Positions 1-12,361 of a DNA stretch of 64,000 bases are shown here, piece after piece. Numbering within the stretch: position 1 is the stretch's first letter; every line of letters begins with the position of its first letter. The notes beneath the pieces are model-generated. The model was not told the origin of the DNA. It made no database searches and saw only the letters and a program-made list of their open reading frames with translations. Made by a program: the position numbers and the translations under genes. The stretch is from Diplonema papillatum (lineage: Eukaryota > Euglenozoa > Diplonemea > Diplonemida > Diplonemidae), in assembly GCA_030068145.1 (NCBI GenBank), contig JAPJBO010000434.1:121375-185374 (forward strand), written 5' to 3'.

Positions 1-1802
1 ATCTCGGTCTCCCGCTCCTCTATAGTGACCTCCAACTGCGACTTCCGATTCTCCAACCCCAGCACCTCGCTTCCCCTCAGGTCCATCAACCCCTTCAACC
101 GACTCACCTGCAGCTGCAGCACGTCCGCTTGCACCATCAAACTCTCCTTTCTTTTCAGCAAACTGTTGAACTCCGCCTGGCAGCTCTCGTTCTCCAGCGT
201 GAGCTCGAGAATCACCTCCGTCACTGACCTCTCTTCCTTGTCCTTGTTCCCTAAGTCGACCTTTGCCTGCCTGAGGTCGTCGGAAACACGCTTTACTTGC
301 AAGTCCAAGATTTTGTGCTGCTTGAGCAAGTCGTCGAGCATCGTCTGCAGCATGCTTATCTTCTCCTTCAGCTCCCGGCGTTCTTCTTCGGTGCGCTCTC
401 CCTTGGCTCTGTTGACCTTGCGCTCCATTTGCTGCACCTGGAACTCAACGTTGTAAAGGAGCTCTTGCTGCTTGAAGGACTCTTGGTCCAGCTGGTTGAT
501 CTTCGCGAGCAGGTTTTTGTTCTGCGACTGCGCGCCGGAGATCTCCGCCAGGTACCCGGCCTGCGTTTTCCTGACGGCGAAGAGGTCCTGCGACTTGTGG
601 TACTGCTCGTCCTTGATCTGCTGCACCTCCGCGTCAAGCTGCTTCAGCGACCGGATGGTCTGCATCAGGAGGTCGTGGACGAGCTTGTTCTGCTTTTCCA
701 TGTCCTTCGCCGACTCGTACTCGGCCTCGAGGCGCGCCATCGACTTTTCCTGCGACTTCATCATCCGGTCGTAGTCCTTCTGCCTTTTTTCGAGCTGCGT
801 TGACTTCCCCCCGTGCATTTGCTTGCGGGTGTTGAGGTCGCCCAGCGCTTTGTTCAGCGTGTTTTTCATCACGTCGAGCTCGTCGTCAAGCTCCGCCAAG
901 TGCTGGGAGATGAGGAGGTGGTCAGTCCGGTATTTCGACAGCACACGTTCTTCCTGCAGGATCTTGTTGTCGATCTCTTTGTTGTTCTGCTGCTCGACGG
1001 AGAGGAACGCCGCTCGCTCCTTGAGCTGGTCGTTCCGCTTCGTGAGCCAGCGCTTTCCCTCCGAGAACCTCTCGCGGGCGGCGGTTATGACCTCGTCTCG
1101 GTTGTGCATCGCGTGCACCGCGTCTTCCCACTGCTGGACCAGCTGCTGCCGTTCCCGGTGGAGGTTTTTGAAGTCGTCTGCGGTTTTGTCGAGCTCAATC
1201 TGCGCCGCCTGCGTTTCGGTGATCTCGCCTTCGAGGTCCTTCTTCTTGTCCTGTACCGCGTGTGACAGCTTTTCGATCTGCAAGTTGAGCTCTTTGACCT
1301 TCGACCCGTCTTCTTTGCTGTAGCGCTGCAGTGCCACCGCGTCGTCCTCCTTCTGCTTCCTCGCGAGGTCCCACTGTTCGAGCTCCTCTTGCTGGAAGTT
1401 CATCGAGGCTTTAAACTCGTCCATCTTCACGTTGCCGTGGAAAATCGCGTTTTGGATAGCGTCGACGCGTTCCTGCAGGTCGTCCTGTTCGCGCAGAAAC
1501 CGGGTCATCTCTTGCCTCACGCGGCCCACCTCTCGGTCGGCTATTTGAGCCATGTGGTCTTCGGTCTCGATCTCGCGCCGCTTCGCGTCGAAGAGGATCT
1601 GCGTGTTGGAGATCTCCTGCTTGACGTTCTTCAGGTGGTCGAGCATGAACGACACGCGCGACTTGTTGTCTTCGACCTCCCGCTGCCGAGCCTCGATCTC
1701 AGCCTCGTAGGCCTTCATCTGGTTCGTCAACTCTTTGTTGACATCATTCAACAGGTGCGGCGGCAGCGTGTCCGCCGTTTCCCCGACTTCCGGGATATCC
1801 AT
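1..1802 (-). CDS. CCDC39: CCDC39/FAP59-like axonemal coiled-coil protein (5' part, runs off the left edge)
   Basis: The minus strand is open from an ATG at 1802 to the window edge, about 600 codons with no intron. The product is almost entirely coiled coil, rich in E, K, Q, L and R. Motifs match animal CCDC39: KNVKQEISNTQ near residue 58, REVGRVRQEM near 91, AQIELDKTADDF near 200 and RQQLVQQWED just after it, at the spacing I know for that family. CCDC39 and CCDC40 form the 96-nm ruler on doublet microtubules that positions inner dynein arms and the nexin-dynein regulatory complex. The family is usually about 900-950 residues, so roughly a third lies outside the window. The ATG at 1802 is the first methionine before the homology begins. 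Seen: the reading frame and motifs. Known: the family role. Inferred: that the organism builds a motile flagellum or cilium. Confidence 0.88.
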   Translation of the reverse strand, partial: MDIPEVGETADTLPPHLLNDVNKELTNQMKAYEAEIEARQREVEDNKSRVSFMLDHLKNVKQEISNTQILFDAKRREIETEDHMAQIADREVGRVRQEMTRFLREQDDLQERVDAIQNAIFHGNVKMDEFKASMNFQQEELEQWDLARKQKEDDAVALQRYSKEDGSKVKELNLQIEKLSHAVQDKKKDLEGEITETQAAQIELDKTADDFKNLHRERQQLVQQWEDAVHAMHNRDEVITAARERFSEGKRWLTKRNDQLKERAAFLSVEQQNNKEIDNKILQEERVLSKYRTDHLLISQHLAELDDELDVMKNTLNKALGDLNTRKQMHGGKSTQLEKRQKDYDRMMKSQEKSMARLEAEYESAKDMEKQNKLVHDLLMQTIRSLKQLDAEVQQIKDEQYHKSQDLFAVRKTQAGYLAEISGAQSQNKNLLAKINQLDQESFKQQELLYNVEFQVQQMERKVNRAKGERTEEERRELKEKISMLQTMLDDLLKQHKILDLQVKRVSDDLRQAKVDLGNKDKEERSVTEVILELTLENESCQAEFNSLLKRKESLMVQADVLQLQVSRLKGLMDLRGSEVLGLENRKSQLEVTIEERETE

Positions 1803-2104
1803 TGTTGTGTACCTGGCGTCTTCTTTCAAGGCGCTGAGGCCGCCTGTGCAAACGCTTCCTGTTCGTGGGTGTGGTTGTTGCGCGAGGCGGTTGCTTGCGA
1901 AAACACGCGGGGGACTGCCTTGTGCTTATTTCGACGGCGGCTGGAGGGGGAGAAACAACACGACCCAACAATGCAACCTGCAAAGTGGGTCTTTTTCAGG
2001 GTTATAGTTCGCTTGAGAATCCGGGATTTTTAGAGTCTCCGAGCGACCTTCGTCGAATGCGTTCTTTTAAAGCTAATACGTACTGGGTGGGTTTGGGGGG
2101 GGGG

Positions 2105-2245
2105 GGATTGCAAGAACGTGCTTGGAATGGGTATGTGCTCAACACCGCACTGGTCCCGTCTGCGCCGTGTTTCGGTCCTTTAAGCCACGGACACATAAGG
2201 CGGACCATCATCAGCGCGGAACCTGAGTGTCTGCAGAGGGGGGGG
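2105..2245 (+). repeat. Dispersed repeat family 3, copy 1
   Basis: This unit of about 140 bp starts near GCAAGAACGTGCTTGGAATG and ends near GGAACCTGAGTGTCTGCAGA. Recognisable copies are at 8108-8218, a diverged one at about 19865-19990, and 63150-63312. The best-conserved core is CGTGTTTCGGTCCTTTAAGC followed by GGCGGACCATCATCAG. I saw no coding capacity and no terminal repeats. Confidence 0.7.
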
Positions 2246-2997
2246 GGCATGCATGGCTTCTTTCGAGTACACTTTGCTGGCTCGCTTTGACGAGTCAGTT
2301 GTTTCGTTAAACGCCTACGCCCGCCACTGAACTCAGATTTACCTGTGCTTCGTGGGCTGCAGCACATTTAGTTGGATTCCTCTTGTTCGTAACAGTTCCA
2401 AGCTGACACTTCATTGCGGGCACAACATGCAAGAAGGCCTGGAAGAAATCAGGAGCCGCGGGTAGCACCCGAGAGCGCCACTCACAGCACCTTCAATCTG
2501 AGCCCAGACCTGACCCGCACTGACAATCCCGCATGTGTCCTCAGAGCCAATCCTTTTCCCGAAGTTACGGATCCAGTTTGCCGACTTCACCTCCTTTGAG
2601 ATTTGGCAACCTTTTTTGGGCAGCCTCCTCAAGGCGCTTCCAACAAAACGAAATTGGTTGGCTTAAAAAATTTCGCAATTCACAAAAAGAGGTCAAAAAA
2701 CTTTTCTCTCGGCCGATCTTTTTGCATGGTGTCACGAGGGTCGGCAGGTTGTGGCTTCCGGCTTGGTGCAGAACTGTGTGTAGATGGAAGTCCTTTGTTT
2801 GTGCGTGCCGGTTGATCGTTTTCCCACTTGTATTTACCCTGTGTGTATGCAGGTAAGGAATTCTGATCAACCACCAAAACACGCTGCCTACGTCTTTTTA
2901 GCCTGCACAATACTTTGAAGGGCAACCCACAAGATATTGTTAGTACTAAAAAAAGTCTTTTAGGCGAAACAATTTTTTTGGGCCACACACTGGTTGC

Positions 2998-3100
2998 TTG
3001 TATTTACCCTGTAAACCACCAAAACACGCTGCCTACGTCTTTTTAGTCTGCACAATACATTGAAGGGCACCCCGCAAGACCATTAGCACTAAAAAGAGCG
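2998..3100 (+). repeat. Dispersed repeat family 4, near-tandem pair
   Basis: The block ACCACCAAAACACGCTGCC ... GGCA(A/C)CCC(A/G)CAAGA occurs at about 2868-2950 and again at about 3014-3100. More distant relatives are at 49583-49700, which shares the TTGTTTGT(A/G)CGTGCCGG head seen near 2791, and at 32240-32365. It looks like a mobile or duplicated non-coding repeat. Confidence 0.6.
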
Positions 3101-3635
3101 CGATCACAAGACGAGAATAACCGACCTCTGCTGCAATGCAGAGCCGTCGTTTCCATCGGTGCTGCCCGACCGGGCTCACCCGACCGGCTTCATTGAGCCA
3201 GACTACCCCTATCCCCTGGAACTGCACCGCATCGCCTGCCGCTATCTATCGCGGTGCATCATCTGGCACCGCAGTTCATCCCTATCTCTGCACGAAAAGC
3301 TTGGGCACAGTCTATCAGGATTCCGCTCTGGATTTTGCGAGGGCTCCACCGCTGTCGAGACCCCATGCCTAACGGTACTACCCACCAGCTGCGCTCCTCG
3401 CTGAAAAGCTTGGGGTAACTCTGTAAAAACTGTACTGTTCGGGCGGTTTTATTTTGCAGACTCATGTTCTTTATGCGGCATGGTATCGGGATTTGTATCT
3501 TTCGTGGCACAAGTAGTGCAGTTTAGTGGTCTAGCTTGGTTTGCCGTTTATCTTTCTTGTTAGCAAGCACACGAGTGCGAGGTTTGAGGGCAGCAACGCG
3601 GCCGGTCCGAAATAAGCCCGAGGGTTTCCCTTACA

Positions 3636-3830
3636 CCACCGTTTGTTGTTTCCTCACTCAGGACTTCGACCTGTTGGGTGTGTCTTGTCGTGTAGAGGTA
3701 GACCCGCATGACCTCGCGTCCGTTCAACACATGGTTCGGTAGTTACAGCACTTGGGAGCATTTCGGTTCTTTGTCTGGCAGCTTTTGTCGAGCATTCCTT
3801 CCAAGCAGGCGCTTGCGTAAAAAAAGAGGC
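3636..3830 (+). repeat. Dispersed repeat, partner of 27845-28045
   Basis: About 190 bp aligned by eye with 27845-28045. Shared blocks include GTAGACCCGCATGACCTC, CGTCCGTTCAACAC, GGTTCGGTAG and TTCGGTTCTTTGTCTGGCAG, and both copies end before a short A-rich run. No reading frame is conserved between the copies. Confidence 0.7.
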
Positions 3831-4507
3831 AGCCCGGCTGTAAAAAACACATGAGAAAGCGACGGACTGTCGCTCCGGGAGTCATACGCAAGGACTTGAC
3901 AACCGGACATCCCGGAACAGGTTGCAGAACAACTATCGCTTGAAGAAGCGAGACCGAGGAAAAAGCCGCAGAGCTTAGGCTGACGTGTTTCGGGGGTGGT
4001 CTGCACGCACAGCCCCGGACACGTGCCGGGACCCTGATGCTTTTGTGTTCCAAGCATATCGCACGACAAACACTCTCTCCTACATGAAGACAGGTGCCGT
4101 CTTGTTGCAGCCTTCCTTTCCAGGGAGGGTTAACCCTGTCTCAGCGTAAAGCGTGAGAGGAACCAACCCTTCTTTCCCGACTCCACCATGCGGCCTGCAG
4201 ACGTGGTCAAGAAAACCATCATTTTGAGTTCAACTCGCTGCAGTAAACAACTAAAAGCCGGTCGACGTATGCTTTGGCATTGATCGAACGGTGCAATTTG
4301 ACAGATGATGTGTGCGAGAGCAGACGTTTGGTTGTCCGCGTGTGCAGTTCCTATTTGATCGGATAACCCGATAGCTACCAACCGTCTCTTCTTAATACTG
4401 ACAAACGCGTTTGTTACCGTAGAGACGAGAACGTTCCCACAGATCTTAAAGGCTGAAGAGCCGTGCTGCTGCTTCAGGCCCTGGATAGGACCTCAATCAG
4501 CAGGCAG

Positions 4508-4740
4508 CGTCACCCAAGCGATGACGGGCGGCATCGGACCAGCTTGATCTTGTCCGCCCCTGGCATCTGGCGCAGCATGTCAACAGCGGTCTGCGAGAAC
4601 GCGTGAGACTGCACCGTCGCACTCCCGGTCACCGGCAGCTGCAGCCCGACCAGCTTGAGCACCCGCAGCTCGGCCGGGTGCAGGTGGAGAACCAATGGGG
4701 ACGCAGGAGCCCACGATGGAGTACGAACCAAAACGCACCC
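4508..4740 (-). pseudogene. Duplicated 3' end of the downstream-numbered cyclin/F-box gene
   Basis: This segment repeats the last 230-250 bp of the gene at 4868-6055 in the same orientation and with the same stop codon. The translation shares LHLHPAELRVLKLVGLQL and SHAFSQTAVDMLRQMPGADK with only a few substitutions. It has no cyclin box and no start of its own. It may be a tandem partial duplication left 3' of its parent. Because the frame is intact and the unit looks LRR-like, it could instead be an additional or alternative last exon. I favour partial duplication but cannot exclude the exon. Confidence 0.75.
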
Positions 4741-4867
4741 ACGGCAGTGCACAGCTTGTTGTAGTAAACGACGGAGAACTGGTCGACGTGTGTGCCCATG
4801 GCATCACGAACGAGAAGTGTCGCTGGAAAAGGAGAGCAGCGACGATCTGATGCTGCTTACGGTTGGG

Positions 4868-6055
4868 TCACCCAAGCGATGACGGGCGGCATTGGACCAG
4901 CCTGATCTTGTCCGCCCCTGGCATCTGGCGCAGCATGTCAACAGCGGTCTGCGAGAACGCGTGAGACTGCACCGTCGCACTCCCTGTCGCTTGCAGCTGC
5001 AGCCCGACCAGCTTGAGCACCCGCAGCTCGGCCGGGTGCAGGTGGAGAACCGACGGGGTCGCAGGCAGCGGCTCGGCGGAGCCCACGACGGCGTACGCAG
5101 ACCAAAACGCCCCCGCGTAGCGGCTGTGGTGGTCCCTGCAGACCAGGCGAAGGCGGAGCAGGTCGCCGGCCTCCAAAAACTGCGAAACCCGCCTCCAGTG
5201 CCGCGCGAGCACGAATTTCGCCGAAGGACACTCGGGATCCTCCGACCCGCCGCCCGACGATGCACTTGACTGCGAGCTGGACCTGTCGCCATCATCGGGA
5301 CTTTTTTCAACGAGCCCACCGCATTGCAGAGAGATGCCGGAAAGGTGGCACCAGTGCGCGATGAGCTCGTGGATAGTCCGCAGCCCGGTGCCGCCGCGCG
5401 CCGAGGATGCGTGGGAGACAAGGGGCAGGTGGTCGAAGTAGTCGGTCGGCGTGTCCTGGCGCTGCAGCCACGCCTGTGCTACCGCCAGCCCTGCGCCGGC
5501 CACAGCGATCGAGGAAGGGGCAAAGCACATGAACAGCGGGGCTGCGCACAGCAGCCGCGCCGTGCCCTCTACCGCCATCCGCTCGGGGAAGTCGCACCCG
5601 CGCTCGGACGACTCCTGCTTGAGGACTTCCAGCACCCGGAATGGGCTGTGCACTGCGAAGTCGAACCCCACGCTTTCCAGCACGTCGAGCTCAAACGACG
5701 CAACCTGAGCGCTGCTCACGTCGACCATCAACTCCGAGATGCGCGCCGTGTATTCGTGGATGGTGGCGTGACAGTCGTTGCACTTCATGGCCGCGTACAG
5801 GGTCGACGTGAAGATGTACTTGTCGTCTTCTTTCGTCCTGTGCGCGACGCTTTCGTCGGTGCGGCAGTAGTACCGCAGCAGGAACATCGCGGCCGTGCTG
5901 AACACCTGCAGCGTCACCGGCGGTCCGTAGCGCTCGCACAGGTCCCAGCAGAGCCGCAGGGCCTGCGAGACCCCCCGCAGCCGCTTCTCCGCGCGCTGCA
6001 TCACGACGTGCACGTCATCGAGGCGCTTCTTGTGCGTCGACGAGCCCCAATTCAT
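4868..6055 (-). CDS. Cyclin-box protein with F-box/LRR-like C-terminus
   Basis: This 395-residue frame starts ATG AAT TGG at 6055. Residues about 25-120 look like a first cyclin fold, with helices around VFSTAAMFLLRYYC and YIFTSTLYAAMKC. Residues about 125-225 resemble a second fold; LDVLESVGFDFAVHSPFRVL recalls the cyclin C/K/L/T signature. A Ser-rich linker follows. Around residues 285-320, RVSQFLEAGDLLRLRLVCRD resembles an F-box, and the tail LHLHPAELRVLKLVGLQL is leucine-rich-repeat-like. Cyclins activate cyclin-dependent kinases, and F-box proteins recruit substrates to SCF ubiquitin ligases. In animal cyclin F the F-box precedes the cyclin box; here the order is reversed. Seen: the motifs. 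Inferred: a CDK partner and/or SCF adaptor. The F-box call is weaker than the cyclin call. Confidence 0.7.
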   Translation of the reverse strand: MNWGSSTHKKRLDDVHVVMQRAEKRLRGVSQALRLCWDLCERYGPPVTLQVFSTAAMFLLRYYCRTDESVAHRTKEDDKYIFTSTLYAAMKCNDCHATIHEYTARISELMVDVSSAQVASFELDVLESVGFDFAVHSPFRVLEVLKQESSERGCDFPERMAVEGTARLLCAAPLFMCFAPSSIAVAGAGLAVAQAWLQRQDTPTDYFDHLPLVSHASSARGGTGLRTIHELIAHWCHLSGISLQCGGLVEKSPDDGDRSSSQSSASSGGGSEDPECPSAKFVLARHWRRVSQFLEAGDLLRLRLVCRDHHSRYAGAFWSAYAVVGSAEPLPATPSVLHLHPAELRVLKLVGLQLQATGSATVQSHAFSQTAVDMLRQMPGADKIRLVQCRPSSLG

Positions 6056-8320
6056 CCCTGCTGCGCTGTCAGCTCGCCCACCTCCCCCCCAAGCCCCACG
6101 TGGTGGGGGGAGCCAGCTCGCCCCGCCGCAGCTCCTGTTTCGCTTTGCTCTTGTGTAGAGTACAAGTTCACTTAGAGATCCGGGGTTTTATAGTCTGTCC
6201 GGGTGACCATTGTCCCTCCTCAGTATGGTACAGCTGTCTGTCTTCTTGGTACCGTATGTCCGTCTCTTGTTGTGAATGATTGAAACAGTCCACGTAGAAG
6301 ATCAAGGCTTCTTGAATGGCGGGTGCTGTACTCCGCACACATCATACACGGCCGCTGCGCTAAAAGCTCCCAACCGGGTCACAACCCTTCCGCTGCCCAA
6401 GGGCTTTTCTTCAGCGCAAGCGTCCAGCCTTTAGTCCTCTGGACGGGTAGGTTTCACCTCGCACTACGATAATAGATGACTCTTGCAGTGTGACACCTGA
6501 GCAGTATGCAGCTGCTAAGACGCAAGGCCAGCAAAAGCAGAATTCCCAGTGCCTGAGAAAAAGGAATGGGATGACTGGATGGTCGTAAAGGATGTAACGT
6601 GTGGACCGGTCCACCAGTTCATCCTCTCATTGGCTTGCCGCTAACATCCCCACGTTGTCGTCCCCAAGGTGCAGATTTTTGAAGCAGTCCGGGTGGAAGA
6701 TCCGAGGCTTCTTGAATGGTGGGTGCTGTACTCCGCACATATCACACGGCCGCTGCGCTAAAAGCTCTCCACCAGGTCACAACCCTGGACCACGATGATC
6801 GACGACGAACCTGACGAGATGAGCTCCCTGTACCAGGTAGGCCGCCGCGTCTTTGTTCCCTTCTTTCGTCGTCTGCGGCCTCTAAAAAGATGCGGATAGT
6901 TGCGTCCAGTTGCGTCTGAGGCCTCTAAAAAGGTGTAGTGGGAGCTCTCGACCGGGTCACAACCCTTGCGCCCAGAGGCTTTTCTTCAGCGCAAGCGTCC
7001 GGCCTTACGCCCTCTGGACGGGTAGGTTTCACATGATTCTTGCAGTGTGACACCTTGAGCAGTATGCAGCTGCTAGACGCAGGCCAGCCAAAGCAGAATT
7101 CCCAGCCGTGCCTGAGAAAAAGGAATGGGATGACTGGATGGTCGTAAAGGACATCGGTTCTCGACGTGCAAAAAAGGGAGCGCTGCTGTGGAAACAGCGA
7201 GGTTCCTTTTTGCTCCGACGGGAAACCCCAACAAGAAAACCAAGCTGGACAGCCGGCCTCTGGTGGCCACATATCCGAGGCTTGGGCTTGCACTGACAAA
7301 CGAGGTCAACAGTTTCGTTGCGTTCGTTTAACTTTTCATGTGCATTCCAGTACAAATGTACCATCCTGAAAGGAAATAAACTCTGGGTTGGGAGAATTGA
7401 CCGCCCAACTTCGCTGTCTATCATTTTTGCTGGTGTGTAGACGGTCGTGGTCACTTCGGGGGGGCACTTGGGATGGGACCTACAACTTCGAAACAAGACT
7501 GTCCGTTGAGCGGAAAAATGCAACTGGATGGGGGGGATCAATAATTCGGGAATTCCCCTCCCCAGGACCCTACAAAACAAGTTGTGCAGCACAACGTCGC
7601 TCACGCTTCAGCTCTCGAAGCTCTTCGCTTCGTGCTGTCACTTTGCGGTCAACTTGCAATGCGTGAAGTTCCTTGCAAGCAAGAACACATGTTACAACAA
7701 TTGGTTCGCCGGTAGTTCGCGAGAAGGTGGGCATAAGCCTCTTATCGACTGCACACCACGCTGACGGGCTTGGAGATTGGGGTTGCTGACGGCTTTGTCG
7801 GCCCTGGCATTGAGTATTGCGGCCACCAAGGCGAAAGATGCTACCTACCCTCCCCCGTGTAATTGAGACAGCAGAAAACGCTTGTAGTTGAGACACTTTT
7901 GGGGCTGAGGGCGAGGTGTGTCAATTATACGCGTTCAGGTTAATGGACATGTACCAATGGGAGCACCACTGGATTGACACACTGCACGAATGGGGTGTCC
8001 GGGCTCGCTTTGTTAGGTACAGGTGTCACAGTGCCACAATAGAAATACAGGCGCTTGAAATTGGGACACTTGTGGGAAAATTACGAGAATAGGGGTCTCA
8101 ATTACACGGGGGATTGCAAGAACGTGCTTGGAATGGACAGTTTGCTCAACACCGCATTGGTCCCGTGTTTCGGTCCTTTAAGCCACGGACACACAAGGCG
8201 GACCATCATCAGTTACTCAATTACACGGGGGGAGGTAGCCACAATAGCCACAATGGATTGCGGGTAAATGTCGTGGCTATTCTGACCACACACACAGACA
8301 CACACACATACACACACACA
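6056..8320. other. Intergenic DNA with a segmental duplication and dispersed repeats
   Basis: I see no supported gene. The notable content is the duplicated block described separately (6300-7170), a repeat family 3 copy (8108-8218), and a stretch near 7280-7370 related to the repeat family seen at 30468-30740 (shared GGGCTTGCACTGACAAACGA and TTTCATGTGCA). Confidence 0.5.
6300..7170 (+). repeat. Segmental duplication, three overlapping partial copies
   Basis: Block 6308-6595 reappears in two pieces. Its first part (GCTTCTTGAATGG, GGGTGCTGTACTCCGCAC, ACGGCCGCTGCGCTAAAAGC) recurs at 6700-6790. Its second part (GCTTTTCTTCAGCGCAAGCG, CCTCTGGACGGGTAGGTTTC, GAGAAAAAGGAATGGGATGA) recurs at 6950-7150. 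Only small insertions and deletions separate the copies. No conserved reading frame. Confidence 0.8.
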
Positions 8321-9952
<1,632 letters not shown>

Positions 9953-12005
9953 TGTGGGAAAGTTGTGGGTGCGCAGTACTGCCACTCCCCGTTTCACACG
10001 CTTGAGGCAGCGGGCCCTCACTGCCCACCGGGCACGCACAAACAAAACGAAGACGGGCGCTTTTTTTCCCCCGACGTCTCTTCTGGGATGGCTTGTTTTC
10101 CCGCTGTGCGGAAACCCAACACAGAACCCCCTCGGCTTACTCACCGTGAGAGCGTCGTTTCTTTTCCTCCGTCGACATGTGTCAGACTAGCCCGCCCTGG
10201 GGGTGGTCTCTTCTAGGCAGGGTCTCTACTTCTGTGTACGCACCTTTTCTTCGTAAAATACTCGGGTTGGCGTCGAACTTCGGTCAGGCACGCACAGTGA
10301 CCAAACGATGCTTCACCCTACCTACACCGTACTCCCCTCACCCATGCTTGCAAGGGTGCAACTGGGGTACAAGGGTGGACTTGCCCCATTGTATACACTG
10401 GGCCCTAATTTATGTGCGGATGCAGTCGGAAAATACGAGTTGCGCAGAGCTGCTTCCTTGAACCTTGACACTAAGTCGGCAAATGCTTCCAACGGAATCT
10501 CGCCTCCACCCCTCGATCAACAAGGACTGCGGATGTGAACAGGCGCATGAACACCACAAAACTCAAGTTGCAAGACAGTGGACTTGCGTGCCGGTGGTTT
10601 GACCCGACGTTATCACGAAACCGGAGTCTCTCCTGGTTTTACTGTGCGACGTGCACGCCGTGCACATCCGCCATTTAATACTTTGCTGAAAAAGCACTGC
10701 CAATCATGCTCTGGGGAGAACTCGTTTGAGCCGGTTCCTATGGCACTCCGGTAGTGGTGAGCAACCTAGCGTATCAATCTAGCGAACCAATGGCTGTCGT
10801 CCCGTGCGTTGCTCCGATGATGAACCCTCGCTCCTTGGCTCCTTTCCCTTATTATCCTCCATTCTCCGCACTCCACCCACGCTTCATCCCACCTTCGCCA
10901 CCACAAAGTCAAGCTTTACCTTGTACACGCACCTGCTTCGTAAGAAATACTCGAGAAGACCGGCGGGTGCAACCTCTAAAAAAGGAGGAAAACTGTGTTG
11001 GAGCCCGCACGATACCCAGAAAGATCTGTGCTTCGTGCCGGGGGCGTTAGCGTCAACGAAAAGAGCCCCACGTTCTAGTTGTATTCTTCCCTCTTCAGCT
11101 TTCGTCGAACTATGCGCCGGGCGGCCCCCTCGAGTATTTTCGGGAATTACACGCACGCCCAATATTTTCTTTTTTTCTATTTTTGGGGCTGTCCGAGGAT
11201 CATACCGTGCGAAGGACAACCGTTGGGTGGACTGAGGGTTTACTCCTCCTACTCCTAACAACCTACACCCCTGGGCAGCAGGGATTTATATTGGAAATGC
11301 ACCCACCGTGCACTGGTCCAGAGCACTCGGGGTGCAAGCAAGATGTGCCCAACCTCAGCAGCCTTCAAGGACACCATCCGAGAATGAGGAGGTGGTCGTC
11401 ACCCGTATGCGTATTGTGTACGCGTAAGCGCTTCCATCCCGATGAAATTATTTGCAGACACCCCCCTAATTGCATCAGACGGACGCGACGCGACGCGTGT
11501 TATTTCAGGAGACGTTTAGCCTAGCTCCGTCTCTCAAAGCTTTACAACCCACTTCACACAACCGGATCGTAGTGTCAAGCAGGGCCAAACGCTTGCCGAA
11601 CACAGCCCAGTTCCGCTGTAGCAGACAGGCTGCGGCATTTGTGAGAATGTTGAACATTGGAGTCGCGGCGCCGCCGAGTGCCGATGCCGCGTGGGTGGCC
11701 TTCAGTAAGCACAGTTGCACGCGGGTTAATGAAGGCTATTCCCCTCCCTACGCTTCGTGTGTTAAATTCTCTTTCAGAGGCTCATTTCAATTTAACCTAT
11801 GTTTTATGACAGACTCCCATTCTCCCAAACAGAGGTTCCTGCCAACTGGTTTCACTTACTTTAACTGGTTGGCAGGGCATTGGGACGAGTCGTCAGGCGA
11901 GGCGGCCGCGCGGCGTTCTGCGCGCTGCAACGAGAATTACTTCTGTTTGTGTCGAATTGCGAAGCCCACGAAGGCTTTGGTCGGATTTAGCTAGCTAGAA
12001 ATGAA
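9953..12005. other. Intergenic DNA, no supported gene
   Basis: Open frames here are short, lack domains and differ in composition from the trusted genes. A repeat with GTGTCAGACTAGCC (10181-10235) recurs near 21886-21945, in diverged form near 22240-22305, and near 43907. Nothing else is recognisable. Confidence 0.5.
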
Positions 12006-12215
12006 AAATTGGACTCCGCGGACGGCGAAGGCAGGGCACCTTGCCGCCAGCTGGCCACGGTGCCGAGTGTTGCACAACTGGACGTGGCCAAGTTCCCGTG
12101 TGCAGACCTTTGCCAGTTTCCCATCTTCAGGCTCGACGAGGGTCTACGCACGCGCGCGGGGATGACGAATTGGACTGATCGGACGGCGCGGACGGCGAAG
12201 GAAAGACATTCTTCA
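12006..12215 (-). pseudogene. Degenerate duplicated scraps of the 3' end of the adjacent BNR/7-TM gene
   Basis: The block TGCACAACTGGA ... CAGTTTCCCATCTTCAGGCT at about 12073-12135 matches 12339-12395, which spans the stop codon and last codons of the next gene. GACGGCGAAGGCAGGGC at about 12020-12037 resembles GACGGAGAAGGCAGGGC at about 12495-12511. The duplicated pieces are frameshifted relative to the gene and lie just 3' of it. Confidence 0.65.
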
Positions 12216-12361
12216 CGTTGTTAAAAGAAGCCGTCGAAGGGGTCCTCCTTTACACCATCAACACTCAGGCCGAGACGCTTGGTACTGAACCCGCAAAAAA
12301 TGGCCTCGGTGCCAACACCGACGTAAGCTAGCTGGCTTTGCACAACTGGATGCTGTCAAGG

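Larger units (their letters stand above)
1803..4507. other. Intergenic repeat-rich DNA between CCDC39-like and cyclin genes
   Basis: No protein gene is supported here. The region holds part of the A-tailed dispersed repeat (about 1908-1990), a copy of the GTTCGCTTGAGAATCCGG repeat (1996-2070), a copy of the GCAAGAACGTGCTTGG repeat (2105-2245), two close copies of an ACCACCAAAACACGCTGCC repeat (about 2830-2950 and 2998-3100), and one member of a repeat pair (3636-3830, partner at 27845-28045). The stretch 3136-3410 has open plus-strand frames but no recognisable domain. Confidence 0.6.

Noticed and set aside
297-2033. Plus-strand frames opposite the CCDC39-like gene
   Set aside because: GC-rich antisense shadows; the minus-strand frame is continuous and matches a known family.
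2060-2085. Possible spliced-leader-like sequence (TTTTAAAGCTAATACGTACT, also at 29503)
   Set aside because: It lacks a following GT donor and matches no spliced leader I know; it is part of repeat family 2 flanks.
8287-8320. Short CA run before module 1 as evidence for a fourth module upstream
   Set aside because: No arms or interior hairpin are present upstream; only the CA run and the shared leader remain.
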